From positions 51,759-115,758 of the forward strand of contig NZ_LQBL01000033.1 in assembly GCF_001483745.1 (NCBI RefSeq): a stretch of DNA of 64,000 bases. Direction: 5' to 3'. Origin of the DNA: Serinicoccus chungangensis (GTDB lineage: Bacteria; Actinomycetota; Actinomycetes; Actinomycetales; Dermatophilaceae). Under the pieces are notes generated by a model. The model made no database searches and was not told where the DNA came from. It saw nothing but the letters and a program-made list of their open reading frames with translations. The position numbers and the translations under genes are program-made. Of this stretch, positions 25,157 to 36,060 are shown one piece after another; the stretch's first letter is position 1; each line of letters starts with the position of its first letter.

Positions 25157-25235
25157 GCGGCGCCCTCGCACTCTCGTGCGGTGCCAGGAGAGCGGGGTAT
25201 GCCTGTGGGTCGGGCGGGTGCGAGACACTGGGCCG

Positions 25236-25730
25236 GTGGACATCTCGGCACGCTCGGACTACGCGGTGCGGGCCATGCTCGCCCTCGCCGCCGGCCAGGG
25301 CGGGCAGGACGGCCAGGACGAGCCCGCGGCACGGGAGGCCACTCCCGTCTCGGTCGACCGGCTCGCGCAGGCGCAGGACCTGCCGGTGAAGTTCCTCGAG
25401 GCGATCGTCGCCGACCTCCGCCGAGCAGGCCTGGTTGCCTCCCGTCGGGGGGCACGCGGCGGCTACCTGCTGGCCCGCCCCGCCGCCGAGATCGCCGTCG
25501 GCGACGTCATCCGTGCCGTCGACGGGCCGCTGGCCGAGGTGCGGGGCCTGCGGCCGCACGACACGGCATACCCCGGAGAGGCCCAGCACCTGCCCGCGCT
25601 GTGGGTGGCCACCCGGGCCGCGCTGCGCGCCGTGCTCGACGGGACCAGCCTGGACCAGCTGCGGCACGGCGCCTGGCCCGCCGAGGTCACCGAGCTGCTC
25701 CGCCAGCCCGACGCGTGGGAGAGCCGCTGA
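25236..25730 (+). CDS. Rrf2-family transcriptional regulator
   Basis: This 164-residue protein begins DISARSDYAVRAMLALAA, followed by RLAQAQDLPVKFLEAIVADL and RRGARGGYLLARPAAEI, the winged helix of the Rrf2 family. The protein contains no cysteine, so it cannot hold the Fe-S cluster of IscR or NsrR and is more like CymR-type members. The GTG start has GACACT 6 nt upstream. It is divergent from the TauE exporter, with repeated GGATTAA sites between them. Confidence 0.85.
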   Translation: MDISARSDYAVRAMLALAAGQGGQDGQDEPAAREATPVSVDRLAQAQDLPVKFLEAIVADLRRAGLVASRRGARGGYLLARPAAEIAVGDVIRAVDGPLAEVRGLRPHDTAYPGEAQHLPALWVATRAALRAVLDGTSLDQLRHGAWPAEVTELLRQPDAWESR

Positions 25731-25773
25731 GCCGTCGTCGGCGCCCGGCGGTCCCGCCGACACCCCCGACGAG

Positions 25774-25809
25774 GACGGCTCAGGTACGCACGTGCGTACC
25801 TGAGCCGTC
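25774..25809. terminator. Perfect 36-bp palindrome between convergent rrf2 and acs
   Basis: GACGGCTCAGGTACGCAC is followed at once by its exact reverse complement (18-bp arms, no spacer). It lies 43 bp after the Rrf2 gene and 29 bp before the acs stop, where a bidirectional terminator is expected. There is no T-run. A DNA-level role such as a protein-binding site is not excluded. Confidence 0.65.
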
Positions 25810-25838
25810 GGCGACCGGCGCGTCCCCGGCCGGGAGGG

Positions 25839-27812
<1,974 letters not shown>

Positions 27813-28058
27813 GGGTTCTCCTTGCGCTCGGGGTCGTCCTGCCGAGTATGCCGTGCCCTCCCCGACGCGCGCAGGTCCGGGGCGACCAGGGGTCGAGGAC
27901 CTGCGCCGAGCGGTCGCGGGTGCGCGGCGAGCGGGACCGCCGGGCGGGTGGCAGGCTGGAAGCCTGACCGGAGTCTGGGAGCTGGCGGGGCGGATCGCCC
28001 ACGGGAGCGTGCTACGTTCGCCGGCTTGTCCACCCGAACCCGATGAGGGAGATGGAAC

Positions 28059-28889
28059 ATGTCCGCCACGAGGAGGCTCGCAGCCGTGAGCCTGAGCGTG
28101 ACCCTGAGCCTGGTGGGGCTCTCCGCCTGCGGCGGCTCCGACGACTCCGGTGACACCGACGCAGCGAGCAGCAGCTCCCCCGCCGGGTCCGACGACGCCG
28201 CCGCCAGCAGCGCCCCCGACCGGGCCGCGCCCGACGCGATGCCCGAGCCCGACCTGGAGCAGATCCCGGACCCGGTGGCCACGGTCAACGGCCAGGACGT
28301 GACGAAGGAGGAGTTCGTCACCTACTACGAGAGCCAGTTCGCCAGCGCGGCCGGTCAGGCGCAGATGAGCGGCGAGGAGCTGGACGAGGAGCAGCTGCAG
28401 CAGGACACCCTCGAGGTCGTCGTCGACAGCGTGCTGCTGCGTCAGGCCGCCGAGGAGGAGCGCCTGGACCCCTCCGACGAGGAGGTCGACACCCTGCTCG
28501 AGGAGCTGGCCACGGGCAACGGCCTGGAGTCGGTCGACCAGTTCCTGGAGGTGCTCGCGCAGCAGGGCATGGACGAGGAGACCGCGCGCCGGGAGGCGGC
28601 CAGCCAGCTCGCCATCCAGGCCTACGTCGAGCAGGAGGCGCCCGTCGAGGAGCCCTCGGAGGAGGAGCTGCGCGCCTACTACGACGAGCTCGTCGCCCAG
28701 CAGGAGGACGCCGGAGGCGGCGAGGACGACGCCGCGGGCACAGCCGCCCCGCAGCAGCCGGAGATCCCCGAGTTCGACCAGGTCCGGGACCAGCTCGCCC
28801 AGCAGCTGCAGTCCGAGGAGCAGGCCGCGGCCACCGACGAGCTGGTGGCCGGGCTGCGCGAGGACGCGGAGATCACCAGCAACCTCTGA
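28059..28889 (+). CDS. SurA-like N-terminal domain lipoprotein (putative chaperone)
   Basis: This 276-residue lipoprotein has a signal ending LVGLSACGG (lipidated Cys near residue 24), a Ser/Asp-rich linker to about residue 60, then VATVNGQDVTKEEFVTYYES and a helical, strongly acidic region like the SurA/PrsA N-terminal chaperone domain. A parvulin prolyl-isomerase domain is not evident. It probably acts outside the membrane on secreted protein folding. Regions near 130-150 and 225-235 are runs of Glu, Asp and Gly. Confidence 0.8.
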   Translation: MSATRRLAAVSLSVTLSLVGLSACGGSDDSGDTDAASSSSPAGSDDAAASSAPDRAAPDAMPEPDLEQIPDPVATVNGQDVTKEEFVTYYESQFASAAGQAQMSGEELDEEQLQQDTLEVVVDSVLLRQAAEEERLDPSDEEVDTLLEELATGNGLESVDQFLEVLAQQGMDEETARREAASQLAIQAYVEQEAPVEEPSEEELRAYYDELVAQQEDAGGGEDDAAGTAAPQQPEIPEFDQVRDQLAQQLQSEEQAAATDELVAGLREDAEITSNL

Positions 28890-28904
28890 GCACCAGCGCA
28901 CCCC

Positions 28905-28928
28905 TGAGCCGGGAGGGTCCCCGGCTCA
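28905..28928. terminator. Bidirectional hairpin between lipoprotein and symporter genes
   Basis: A perfect 9-bp stem, TGAGCCGGG and CCCGGCTCA with a 6-nt loop, lies 16 bp after the lipoprotein stop. Its distal arm contains the stop codon of the convergent symporter gene (28928-28926). Confidence 0.65.
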
Positions 28929-30437
28929 CGCGATGAGGTCCTCCGGGGTGTGCAGCCGCACCAGCGTGCGCGCCGCACCCCGGGGGATCCCGTGCGGGGT
29001 GAGCAGCGAGACCACCACCATGACGACCCCGACCAGGGGCACGATCCACGCCGCCGGCTGGGCGAGCAGCGCGTCGGCCCAGCCGCCCTGGTCCCCGGCG
29101 AGCACGGTCACCGCCACCGCGCCGATGGCCAGGACGGCACCCGTCAGCAGCCCGGCCGTGGCGCCCTGCACCGACAGCCGCGGCCACCACACCCCCAGCG
29201 CCAGCAGCGGGAAGAACGTCGAGGCGGCGATGACGAAGGCCAGGGTGACGAACGCCGCCAGCGGGACCTCGGGGAAGACGCCGACCCCGGCGAAGGGCAC
29301 GAGCACCGCCACCACCGCGGCGATCCGGAAGCCGGCCACCTCGGAGTGGTCCCCGGGCACCGCCCGGGCGAGCAGGGGCCGCACGACGTCCTGGTTGAGG
29401 ACCCCGGTCACCGCGAGCGCCAGGCCGGAGGACGTCGAGAGGAAGGCCGCGAAGGCACCACCGGTCAGCGCGGCCAGGAGCACCTCGCCGCCGACCCCGG
29501 GCAGCACCTCCGCCGGCAGCCGCAGGACCACCGTGTCCGCCCGCACCCCCGGCCCCAGGGTGGGCAGGTAGGCCCGGCCGAGCACGGCATACACCACCGT
29601 GACGACGTAGAACAGGCCGAGGAGCACGAGCACCCGCACCGTCGTCGCCCGGGCGCCGGTGCCGTCCGGGTTGGTGTAGTAGCGGACCACCACGTGCGGC
29701 AGCCCCATCGTCCCCAGCGCCAGCGCCAGCATGAGCGAGAGGGTGCGGTAGAGCCCGTGGCCGTCGGTGTGCGGGCCGCTGCCGGGCAGCACCCACGCCT
29801 CGGTGACCTCCAGCCCCGGCCCCTGCGTCCCCCACCACACGGCCAGCAGCACCCCGGCGGGGATGGCGAGCGCGGAGAGCTTGATCCAGTACTGCACCGC
29901 CTGCACGAGCGTGATCGAGCGCATCCCGCCGGCCGCCACGGAGAGCACGACCACCCCGACGACCAGCACCGGCCCCAGCCACAGCGGGGCGCCGGAGACG
30001 AGCCGCAGGGTGAAGCCGGCGCCCTGCAGCTGCGGCAGCAGGTAGAGCCACCCGATGAAGACCACGAGGACCGAGCACAGGTGGCGGACCGAGCGCGACT
30101 CCAGGCGGGCCTCGGCGAAGTCGGGCAGCGTGTAGGCCCCGGACCGGCGCAGCGGGGCGGCGACGAGCACGAGCAGCACGAGGTAGCCGACGGTGTAGCC
30201 GACCGGGTACCAGAGCGCGTCCACCCCCTGGTCGTAGATGAGGCCGGCGACCCCCAGGAAGCTGGCGGCCGAGAGGTACTCCCCCCCGATCGCGGCGGCG
30301 TTGCGCTGCGGTGAGACGGCGCGCCCGGCGACGTAGAAGTCGCTGGTGCGCCGGGACAGCCGCAGCCCGAAGGCGCTGAGCGCGACGGTGACGAGGCAGA
30401 CGAGCAGCACCGCCGCCCCGGCCGGGCTCGGGGCCAC
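28926..30437 (-). CDS. Sodium:solute symporter (SSS family, ActP-like)
   Basis: This 503-residue protein has about 13 membrane segments and SSS features: DFYVAGRAVSPQRNAAAIGGEYLSAASF near the start and a late GGAFAAFLSTSSGLALAVTG. ActP-type members import acetate or related monocarboxylates with sodium, which fits the acs gene nearby, but the substrate is inferred. The GTG at 30437 starts 2 bp after the stop of the small membrane gene. Kinase, regulator, small protein and symporter form one likely operon. Confidence 0.85.
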   Translation of the reverse strand: MAPSPAGAAVLLVCLVTVALSAFGLRLSRRTSDFYVAGRAVSPQRNAAAIGGEYLSAASFLGVAGLIYDQGVDALWYPVGYTVGYLVLLVLVAAPLRRSGAYTLPDFAEARLESRSVRHLCSVLVVFIGWLYLLPQLQGAGFTLRLVSGAPLWLGPVLVVGVVVLSVAAGGMRSITLVQAVQYWIKLSALAIPAGVLLAVWWGTQGPGLEVTEAWVLPGSGPHTDGHGLYRTLSLMLALALGTMGLPHVVVRYYTNPDGTGARATTVRVLVLLGLFYVVTVVYAVLGRAYLPTLGPGVRADTVVLRLPAEVLPGVGGEVLLAALTGGAFAAFLSTSSGLALAVTGVLNQDVVRPLLARAVPGDHSEVAGFRIAAVVAVLVPFAGVGVFPEVPLAAFVTLAFVIAASTFFPLLALGVWWPRLSVQGATAGLLTGAVLAIGAVAVTVLAGDQGGWADALLAQPAAWIVPLVGVVMVVVSLLTPHGIPRGAARTLVRLHTPEDLIA

Positions 30438-30439
30438 GC

Positions 30440-30826
30440 TCAGCGCTCCCGGGCCACGGCGGAGAGCCGCCGCTCGATCCGCGTCGCCGCCCGGGTGTAC
30501 CACGCGGCCACCGCGACGAGGACGGGGTAGACGAGGACGGCCAGCACCGGCCACACGACGGGGACCCCGGCGACCTGCACCGACCGTGCGGCGGGGAGCA
30601 CGGCATACAGGACGGGTATGCCGCCCAGCACCACCGCGAGCCCGGCCAGCACCCCGAGGGCGAGGCGGAGCTGGGCCCGCAGCAGCCCGCGGAGGTAGAG
30701 CTCGCCGGCCCCGGTCTGCTCGACCAGCGCGGCGGCCATCGGGCGGCGCCGGGCGGTGGCCGCCTCGCGCCGCGAGGAGGTGACCCGGACCCGCGTCTCG
30801 AACCGCGGCGGCGTCCCCTCGCTCAC
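30440..30826 (-). CDS. Small membrane protein, probable symporter partner
   Basis: This 128-residue protein has two hydrophobic segments (about residues 50-77 and 85-109) between basic ends. Position and size resemble the small DUF485-type protein often cotranscribed with acetate symporters, but sequence similarity is weak and I do not claim the family. The GTG start overlaps the regulator stop (GTGA), and the symporter follows directly. Confidence 0.7.
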   Translation of the reverse strand: MSEGTPPRFETRVRVTSSRREAATARRRPMAAALVEQTGAGELYLRGLLRAQLRLALGVLAGLAVVLGGIPVLYAVLPAARSVQVAGVPVVWPVLAVLVYPVLVAVAAWYTRAATRIERRLSAVARER

Positions 30827-31590
30827 GCGCCCTCGCCGAGGACCCGCTCGCGCACGGTGCGGGCGTGCCGACGCGCCACCGGCAGCTCGGGGCCGTCGGG
30901 CAGCAGCCGCAGGCTGAGGCGTCCCTGTGCCTGGCGCACCTGACCGACGTGGGCGAGGTTCACCAGGGTGGAGCGGTGGATCCGGATGAAGCCGGCCGCT
31001 GCCCAGCGCTCCTCCAGGGTGGTGAGCGGCAGCCGCAGCAGGTGCGACGCGGAACCGGTGAAGAGGCGCACGTAGTCGCCCTGGGCCTGGACGTAGCGCA
31101 CCGACGAGCGCTGGACGAAGCGGGTGACGCCACCGAGCTCGACCGCGATGCGTTCCTCGGCGGGATCCGGCGGGGTGCCCGGGGCCCGGCCGGCGACCTC
31201 CGCCGGCTCGACCGTCGCGGGGCCGCGTTGCGCGAGGGCGGCGACCACCCGGTCGACGGCCTGGGAGAGCCGTGCCGGCGGCACCGGTTTCATGACGTAG
31301 TCGACCGCGCGGACCGCGAAGGCGTCGACCGCGTGCTGCTCGTGCGCGGTGACGAAGACGACCAGCGGGGGCCGGGCGAACCGGTTCACCACCCGGGCGA
31401 GCTCCATGCCGTCCAGGCCCGGCATCGAGATGTCGGAGAAGACGACGTCGATGTCGCCGTCCTCGAGCGCGCGCAGCGCGTCGGTGCCCGAGGCCACCGG
31501 GTGCACGCTGCCCAACCGGCCGTCCTGCTCCAGCAGGTAGGTCAGCTCGGACAGGGCCGGCGGTTCGTCGTCGACGACGAGGGCACGCAT
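30823..31590 (-). CDS. LytTR-type response regulator
   Basis: This 255-residue protein has a receiver domain (acidic pair VDDE at residues 7-9, phosphoacceptor Asp53 in FSDISMPGLDG, conserved Lys in YVMKPVPP) and a C-terminal LytTR DNA-binding domain (FVQRSSVRYVQAQGDYVRLF, then FIRIHRSTLVNLAHV). It is the partner of the LytS-type kinase upstream. Control of the downstream symporter is likely by analogy with BtsSR/YpdAB systems. TACCAT lies 6 nt before the ATG, suggesting its own leaderless promoter. Confidence 0.9.
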   Translation of the reverse strand: MRALVVDDEPPALSELTYLLEQDGRLGSVHPVASGTDALRALEDGDIDVVFSDISMPGLDGMELARVVNRFARPPLVVFVTAHEQHAVDAFAVRAVDYVMKPVPPARLSQAVDRVVAALAQRGPATVEPAEVAGRAPGTPPDPAEERIAVELGGVTRFVQRSSVRYVQAQGDYVRLFTGSASHLLRLPLTTLEERWAAAGFIRIHRSTLVNLAHVGQVRQAQGRLSLRLLPDGPELPVARRHARTVRERVLGEGA

Positions 31591-31596
31591 GGGGTC

Positions 31597-31602
31597 ATGG
31601 TA
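31597..31602 (-). promoter_or_regulatory. -10 hexamer TACCAT, 6 nt before a start codon
   Basis: On the minus strand TACCAT is followed by 6 nt and the ATG of the LytTR regulator. It would give a leaderless transcript separate from the kinase gene. Confidence 0.4.
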
Positions 31603-31611
31603 GGGCCGGGC

Positions 31612-32829
31612 TCAGCGGTCCGGATGCACGCCGGGCGCGTACTTCGGCACCCGGAAGGTCACCTTGGTGCCCAGGCCCGGCGCGGTCTCGACGACCAGGC
31701 CGTGCTCGTCGCCGTAGACCTGCCGCAGCCGGGCGTCGACGTTGCCCAGCCCCACGCTGCCGCTGTCGCGGGCCACCGCCTCCCCGCTGCGGTCGCCGTC
31801 GAGGGCCCGCCGGACCAGCTCGGGGTCGGAGCCGACGCCGTCGTCCTCGATGGCGATCTCCGCGAGGTCGCCCAGGTCGGTGCCGGTGATGGTGATGGTC
31901 CCGACGCCCTCCTTGTCGGCCAGGCCGTGCCGCACGGCATTCTCCACCAGGGGCTGCACGGCGAGGTAGGGCACGGCGACCGGCAGCACCTCGGGGGCGA
32001 TGAGCAGGTTGACCCGCAGCCGCTCCCCGAAGCGCGCCTGCTCGAGCACGAGGTAGCGCTCGATGTTGCGCAGCTCGTCGGCCAGCGTCGTGTAGGCGCC
32101 GCCGCGCCGCAGCGCGTAGCGGGTGAAGTCGGCGAACTCCAGCAGCAGCTCCCGGGCCCGGTCGGGGTCGGTGCGCACGAAGGAGGCGATGGCGCCGAGG
32201 GAGTTGTAGATGAAGTGCGGGCTGATCTGCGCCCGCAGGCTGCGCAGCTCGGCCTCCATCGCGCGGGTGCGCTCGCGGTCCAGCTCGCCCAGCTCGAGCT
32301 GCCCGCTCACCCACGTCGCGACCTGCTCGGTCGCCCGGGCGAGCCCGGCCGACGGACGCGGGGAGTATGCCGCGAGCGCCCCGATGACGCGGTCGTCCAC
32401 CACGAGCGGGGCGACGACCCCGGCACGCACCGGGCACTCCGGAACCTCGCAGGGCAGGTCGGTCCGGGTGAGCACGACGACGTCACCGCCGCGCAGCACC
32501 CGGTGGGCGTGCTCGGACGCCTGCGCGCGGTGGTGCTCACCCAGGCCGCTCCACGCGAGGGTCTGCTGGCTGTCGCAGATCGCCAGGGCGGTGCCGCCGA
32601 GCATCATGCGCAGGTGCCGCGCGGCCGGCTCGGCGTGCTCCGGGGTCAGCCCGGCCCGCAGGTTGCGGCCGGCCTGGGCCCCCGAGCGCAGCGTCTCGTA
32701 GGTGATCCGGTCGGTCTCGGAGAGGAAGCCCCGGGCGGCCCGGCGTCGACGCCACCACGCCACCAGCCAGACCAGCAGGCACGCCGCCAGGACCAGGAGC
32801 GCGGTCGGCAGGTGCAGGACTCCGAGCAT
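31612..32829 (-). CDS. LytS/YpdA-type sensor histidine kinase
   Basis: This 405-residue protein has one N-terminal membrane helix (about residues 5-26), a GAF-like sensory region with three Cys, then the His_kinase domain with phospho-acceptor His205 in QISPHFIYNSL and an ATPase domain (LVENAVRHGL, then EDDGVGSD). Most LytS proteins have many more membrane segments; here sensing is probably in the cytosolic GAF-like domain. The gene lies 21 bp upstream of the LytTR regulator. TAGCCT lies 6 nt before the ATG. Confidence 0.9.
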   Translation of the reverse strand: MLGVLHLPTALLVLAACLLVWLVAWWRRRRAARGFLSETDRITYETLRSGAQAGRNLRAGLTPEHAEPAARHLRMMLGGTALAICDSQQTLAWSGLGEHHRAQASEHAHRVLRGGDVVVLTRTDLPCEVPECPVRAGVVAPLVVDDRVIGALAAYSPRPSAGLARATEQVATWVSGQLELGELDRERTRAMEAELRSLRAQISPHFIYNSLGAIASFVRTDPDRARELLLEFADFTRYALRRGGAYTTLADELRNIERYLVLEQARFGERLRVNLLIAPEVLPVAVPYLAVQPLVENAVRHGLADKEGVGTITITGTDLGDLAEIAIEDDGVGSDPELVRRALDGDRSGEAVARDSGSVGLGNVDARLRQVYGDEHGLVVETAPGLGTKVTFRVPKYAPGVHPDR

Positions 32830-32835
32830 GGCCGG

Positions 32836-32841
32836 AGGCTA
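32836..32841 (-). promoter_or_regulatory. -10 hexamer TAGCCT, 6 nt before a start codon
   Basis: On the minus strand TAGCCT is followed by 6 nt and the ATG of the LytS-type kinase, with no Shine-Dalgarno. This fits a leaderless promoter for the four-gene operon. Confidence 0.5.
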
Positions 32842-32887
32842 CTCCGTGCGGTGTGACGCGCCGCTCGGGCGCGTGCGAGGCTGAGCC

Positions 32888-33892
32888 ATGCCCGCGGCGT
32901 ACCAGGACCTGGACGAGCCCTCCCAGGTCGAGCTCCTGCGCGGGGTGGCGGAGCAAGCGGCACCTCTGTTCGGCCTGACACCGACCGCGATCCGCCTCGT
33001 CCTGCACGGCTTCAACACCACCTTCCGCCTCGACACGCCGGGCGGGGCGGTGGCCATGCGGGTCAACACCAACTCCCTGGGCTCGGCGGGCAACGTGCAG
33101 GCGCAGCAGGCCTGGCAGCACGCCATCCGGCGCGACACCGACGTGCTCGTGCCGGACCCGCTGCCGGTCGGGGACGGGGGCTACCTCGCCGTGGTGGGGT
33201 CGGCCGAGCTCGGTCGGGAGGTCATGGTGACGGCCAGCACCTGGCTCGAGGGGGAGGACCTGGGCACCGTCAGCACCCGCGAGCAGTGCCGGGCCCTGGG
33301 GGGGCTGATGGCGACGCTGCACCGGCACGCGGAGTCCTGGGAGCCCGAGGGGCACCACCGGTTCCCGCGACTGGCGGGGACCCTCTTCGGCGACCCGGAC
33401 CTGCTGACGGCGGCCGTCGCCCACGACCGGGGGCTCGCGGCCCTGGTGTCGGCGGCCGGGCAGCGGTGCGAGGCTGCCTTCGAGCGGCTGGCCCACGAAC
33501 CCGTCTTCCCGCTGCACGCCGACCTGCACGGCGGCAACCTCACGTGGCACGAGCACCGGCTCGCGGTCTTCGACTTCGACGACAGCGGGCTCGGCGTGCC
33601 GGCGCTGGACCTCGCGATCTGCGCGTTCTACCTGCGCGGCGGCGAGGACGAGCACGGTCCGGAGGCCCAGGTGCGGGAGGGGTATGCCGCCCGGCGCCCG
33701 CTCCCGGACCTGCCGACCGAGGACTTCGAGGCGCTGGTGGCCGCCCGTCAGCTGCTGCTCGCCAACAGCATCCTCGCGAGCACGACCGCAGGCCAGCGCT
33801 CGGACGCGGCGGCCTACCTGCGGATCACCGGCGAGCGGCTGCGGCACTGGCTGGACACCGGCCGGTTCACCCGCGCCGTGCCCGGCGGCTGA
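32888..33892 (+). CDS. APH-fold phosphotransferase
   Basis: This 334-residue kinase-fold protein has the catalytic loop HADLHGGNLTW (Asp212) and the metal-binding VFDFDDSG (Asp229, Asp231). The N-lobe has AMRVNTN in place of the usual Lys strand. Relatives include homoserine kinase II-like, SrkA-like and aminoglycoside phosphotransferases; the substrate is not evident. GAGGCT lies 5 nt before the ATG with no Shine-Dalgarno. Confidence 0.8.
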   Translation: MPAAYQDLDEPSQVELLRGVAEQAAPLFGLTPTAIRLVLHGFNTTFRLDTPGGAVAMRVNTNSLGSAGNVQAQQAWQHAIRRDTDVLVPDPLPVGDGGYLAVVGSAELGREVMVTASTWLEGEDLGTVSTREQCRALGGLMATLHRHAESWEPEGHHRFPRLAGTLFGDPDLLTAAVAHDRGLAALVSAAGQRCEAAFERLAHEPVFPLHADLHGGNLTWHEHRLAVFDFDDSGLGVPALDLAICAFYLRGGEDEHGPEAQVREGYAARRPLPDLPTEDFEALVAARQLLLANSILASTTAGQRSDAAAYLRITGERLRHWLDTGRFTRAVPGG

Positions 33893-33907
33893 TCGGAGGG
33901 GCCGCCG

Positions 33908-33923
33908 GGCCCGGCACCGGGCC
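33908..33923. terminator. Short GC hairpin between convergent genes
   Basis: GGCCCG-GCAC-CGGGCC forms a 6-bp stem in the 33-bp gap between the phosphotransferase and DHA2 exporter ends. There is no T-run. Confidence 0.35.
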
Positions 33924-33925
33924 GG

Positions 33926-35560
33926 TCAGCCCTGGTCGGCGGGCGCGTCCTCGAGGGTCTCCTTGAGCGGCACGTGCTTGATCATCGCCGTGGCGAGGAA
34001 GACCAGCGCCAGGATCGGCAGGCCCAGGAGGAAGGCACCGTGCAGCTGGTCGGCCAGCCCGGCGCGCAGCGCCTGCTCCACCACCGGCGGCACGTCGCCG
34101 AGCGAGCCGGGGTCGAGGACCGCCCCCACGTCCAGGCTGCCGGCCTGCGCGGCGGCCTGGTCGCGCATCTGCGCCGGCAGGTGCGAGGCGACGGCCGCGC
34201 CGAGCCCACCGGTCATGACCGAGCCGTAGACCGCGATCCCGACGGTGGAGCCGATGTTGCGGCTGAACTGCGTCGTCGCGGTGGCGACCCCGAGGTCGCG
34301 CCGGGCGACGACGTTCTGGACGACGAGGGTGAACTGCTGCATCGCCATACCCAGGCCGACGCCCACGACCGCCATCGACCCGAAGAGCTCCCACGGGCTG
34401 GACGTCTCGGACAGCAGCGTGAGCAGCCACACCCCCGTGGCCATGATGGCCACCCCGGTGAGCATGAACGGCTTGTAGTGCCCCGTCCTCGTCACCAGCA
34501 GCCCGGTGAGGATGCCCATGACGATGAGGCCCAGCATCATCGGCATGAGGATGAGCCCGGACTGCGTGGCGTCGACGCCGAGCACCCCCTGCGCGAAGAC
34601 CGGGATGTAGATGATCGACCCGAACATCACCATGGCCAGGCCGAGACCGGCGACGTTGGCCCAGCTGAAGACGCTGATGCGGAACAGGCGCAGCGGCAGC
34701 AGCGGCTCGCTCGCCCGCAGCTCCACGACGACGAAGGCGGCCGCGGTGACCAGCCCCAGGCCGTAGAGGCCGAGGACCTGCCAGGAGGCCCAGGGGTAGG
34801 TCGTCCCGCCCCAGCTGGTGGCGAGCAGGATGGACACCATCGCGACCGAGAGCGTGACGATCCCGGCGACGTCGATCCGCGCCTCGCGCCGCTGGTGCGG
34901 CAGGTGCATGTGCCGCAGGACGAACCACAGGGTGAGCAGCCCGATCGGCAGGGTCGTGAAGAACAGCCAGCGCCACCCGAGGTGGTCGGTGATGAGGCCG
35001 CCGGCGAGCGGCCCGGCCACGGAGGTGACGCCGAACACGGCACCCATGAGGCCCTGGTACTTCCCGCGCTGACGGGCCGGGATGATGTCGCCGATGATGG
35101 TCTGGGACAGCGGCATGAGCGTGCCCATGCCGGCGCCCTGGATGGCGCGGCCGGCGACGAGCATCCAGAAGCTCCCGGCCAGGCCGGAGACGGTCGAGCC
35201 GACCATGAAGATGACGAGCCCGGCGAGGTAGAAGGTCTTGCGCCCGTAGAGGTCGGACAGCTTGCCGACGACCGGGACGACCACGGCCGAGACGAGCATG
35301 GCGGCGGTGGCGACCCAGGAGTAGTGGCTCATCCCCCCGAGGTCGGCGACGATCTGCGGCAGGGCCGGGCCGACGATGGTCTGGCTGATGGAGGCGACGA
35401 ACATGCCCATCATCAGGCCGGCGAAGACGATCTTGTGCTCCCGGCTCAGGCGGAAGGCGGGGGCGGCCGAGGCCGTCGGGTCGACCGCGGTCGCCGTGGC
35501 CGAGGGGGTCTCGTCCCGGGTGTCGACGGGGCTGCGGCCCGTGCTGGTGCTGGCGGTCAT
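33926..35560 (-). CDS. MFS exporter, DHA2 (EmrB/QacA) family
   Basis: This 544-residue protein has about 14 membrane segments. Motif A is visible as GKLSDLYGRKTFYLAG and motif C as GPLAGGLITDHLGWRW. It probably extrudes drugs or metabolites by proton antiport; the substrate is unknown. AAGGA lies 7 nt before the ATG. A MarR-family gene 62 bp upstream on the same strand is the likely repressor. Confidence 0.9.
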   Translation of the reverse strand: MTASTSTGRSPVDTRDETPSATATAVDPTASAAPAFRLSREHKIVFAGLMMGMFVASISQTIVGPALPQIVADLGGMSHYSWVATAAMLVSAVVVPVVGKLSDLYGRKTFYLAGLVIFMVGSTVSGLAGSFWMLVAGRAIQGAGMGTLMPLSQTIIGDIIPARQRGKYQGLMGAVFGVTSVAGPLAGGLITDHLGWRWLFFTTLPIGLLTLWFVLRHMHLPHQRREARIDVAGIVTLSVAMVSILLATSWGGTTYPWASWQVLGLYGLGLVTAAAFVVVELRASEPLLPLRLFRISVFSWANVAGLGLAMVMFGSIIYIPVFAQGVLGVDATQSGLILMPMMLGLIVMGILTGLLVTRTGHYKPFMLTGVAIMATGVWLLTLLSETSSPWELFGSMAVVGVGLGMAMQQFTLVVQNVVARRDLGVATATTQFSRNIGSTVGIAVYGSVMTGGLGAAVASHLPAQMRDQAAAQAGSLDVGAVLDPGSLGDVPPVVEQALRAGLADQLHGAFLLGLPILALVFLATAMIKHVPLKETLEDAPADQG

Positions 35561-35622
35561 CAGATCCTTGCTGGGTGGTGCGGTCGGGAGGCCTGGTGGG
35601 TGGGCGTGGCCGCCCGGGTGCC

Positions 35623-36060
35623 TCAGGGCGACTGCCCGGAGGTATGCGTGCCGCGGGCCGACTCCAGCGAGTCGGCGAGGCGTCCGAGCAGGTCCGCGAG
35701 CTGCGCCTTCTCCGTCTCCGGCCAGTCGGCCAGGGTGTCGGTGACGAGCTCGACGCGGCGGGCGCGCTCCTGGGTCAGGGCCTCCAGCCCGGCCTCCGTG
35801 AGGCCGAGCACCTGGGCACGACGGTCGGCGGGGTCGGGGTGGCGCTCGACGAGGCCGCGCTCAGCCAGGGAGGCGAGGCGGCGGCTCATGGTCGAGGGGT
35901 CCAGGCCCTCGGCCTGGGCCAGGTCGCGGGAGCGGGTGCACTGCTGCCCGGCCAGCCGGACCAGGACCGCGACGTCGGTGGGCGCGAGATCACCCTCCCG
36001 CTCGCGCAGGAAGCGGCCCATCGCCGCGAAGGTCCGTGCCAGCTCCTCAGATAGTTGCAT
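35623..36060 (-). CDS. MarR-family transcriptional repressor
   Basis: This 145-residue winged-helix protein has RDLAQAEGLDPSTMSRRLASL (recognition helix) and VERHPDPADRRAQVLGLTEAG (the DxRxxxxxLT wing of MarR). The ATG at 36060 is preferred over one at 36099: TATGAT ends 9 nt upstream, no Shine-Dalgarno is present, and an inverted repeat overlaps the start. It probably represses itself and the downstream DHA2 exporter. Confidence 0.9.
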   Translation of the reverse strand: MQLSEELARTFAAMGRFLREREGDLAPTDVAVLVRLAGQQCTRSRDLAQAEGLDPSTMSRRLASLAERGLVERHPDPADRRAQVLGLTEAGLEALTQERARRVELVTDTLADWPETEKAQLADLLGRLADSLESARGTHTSGQSP

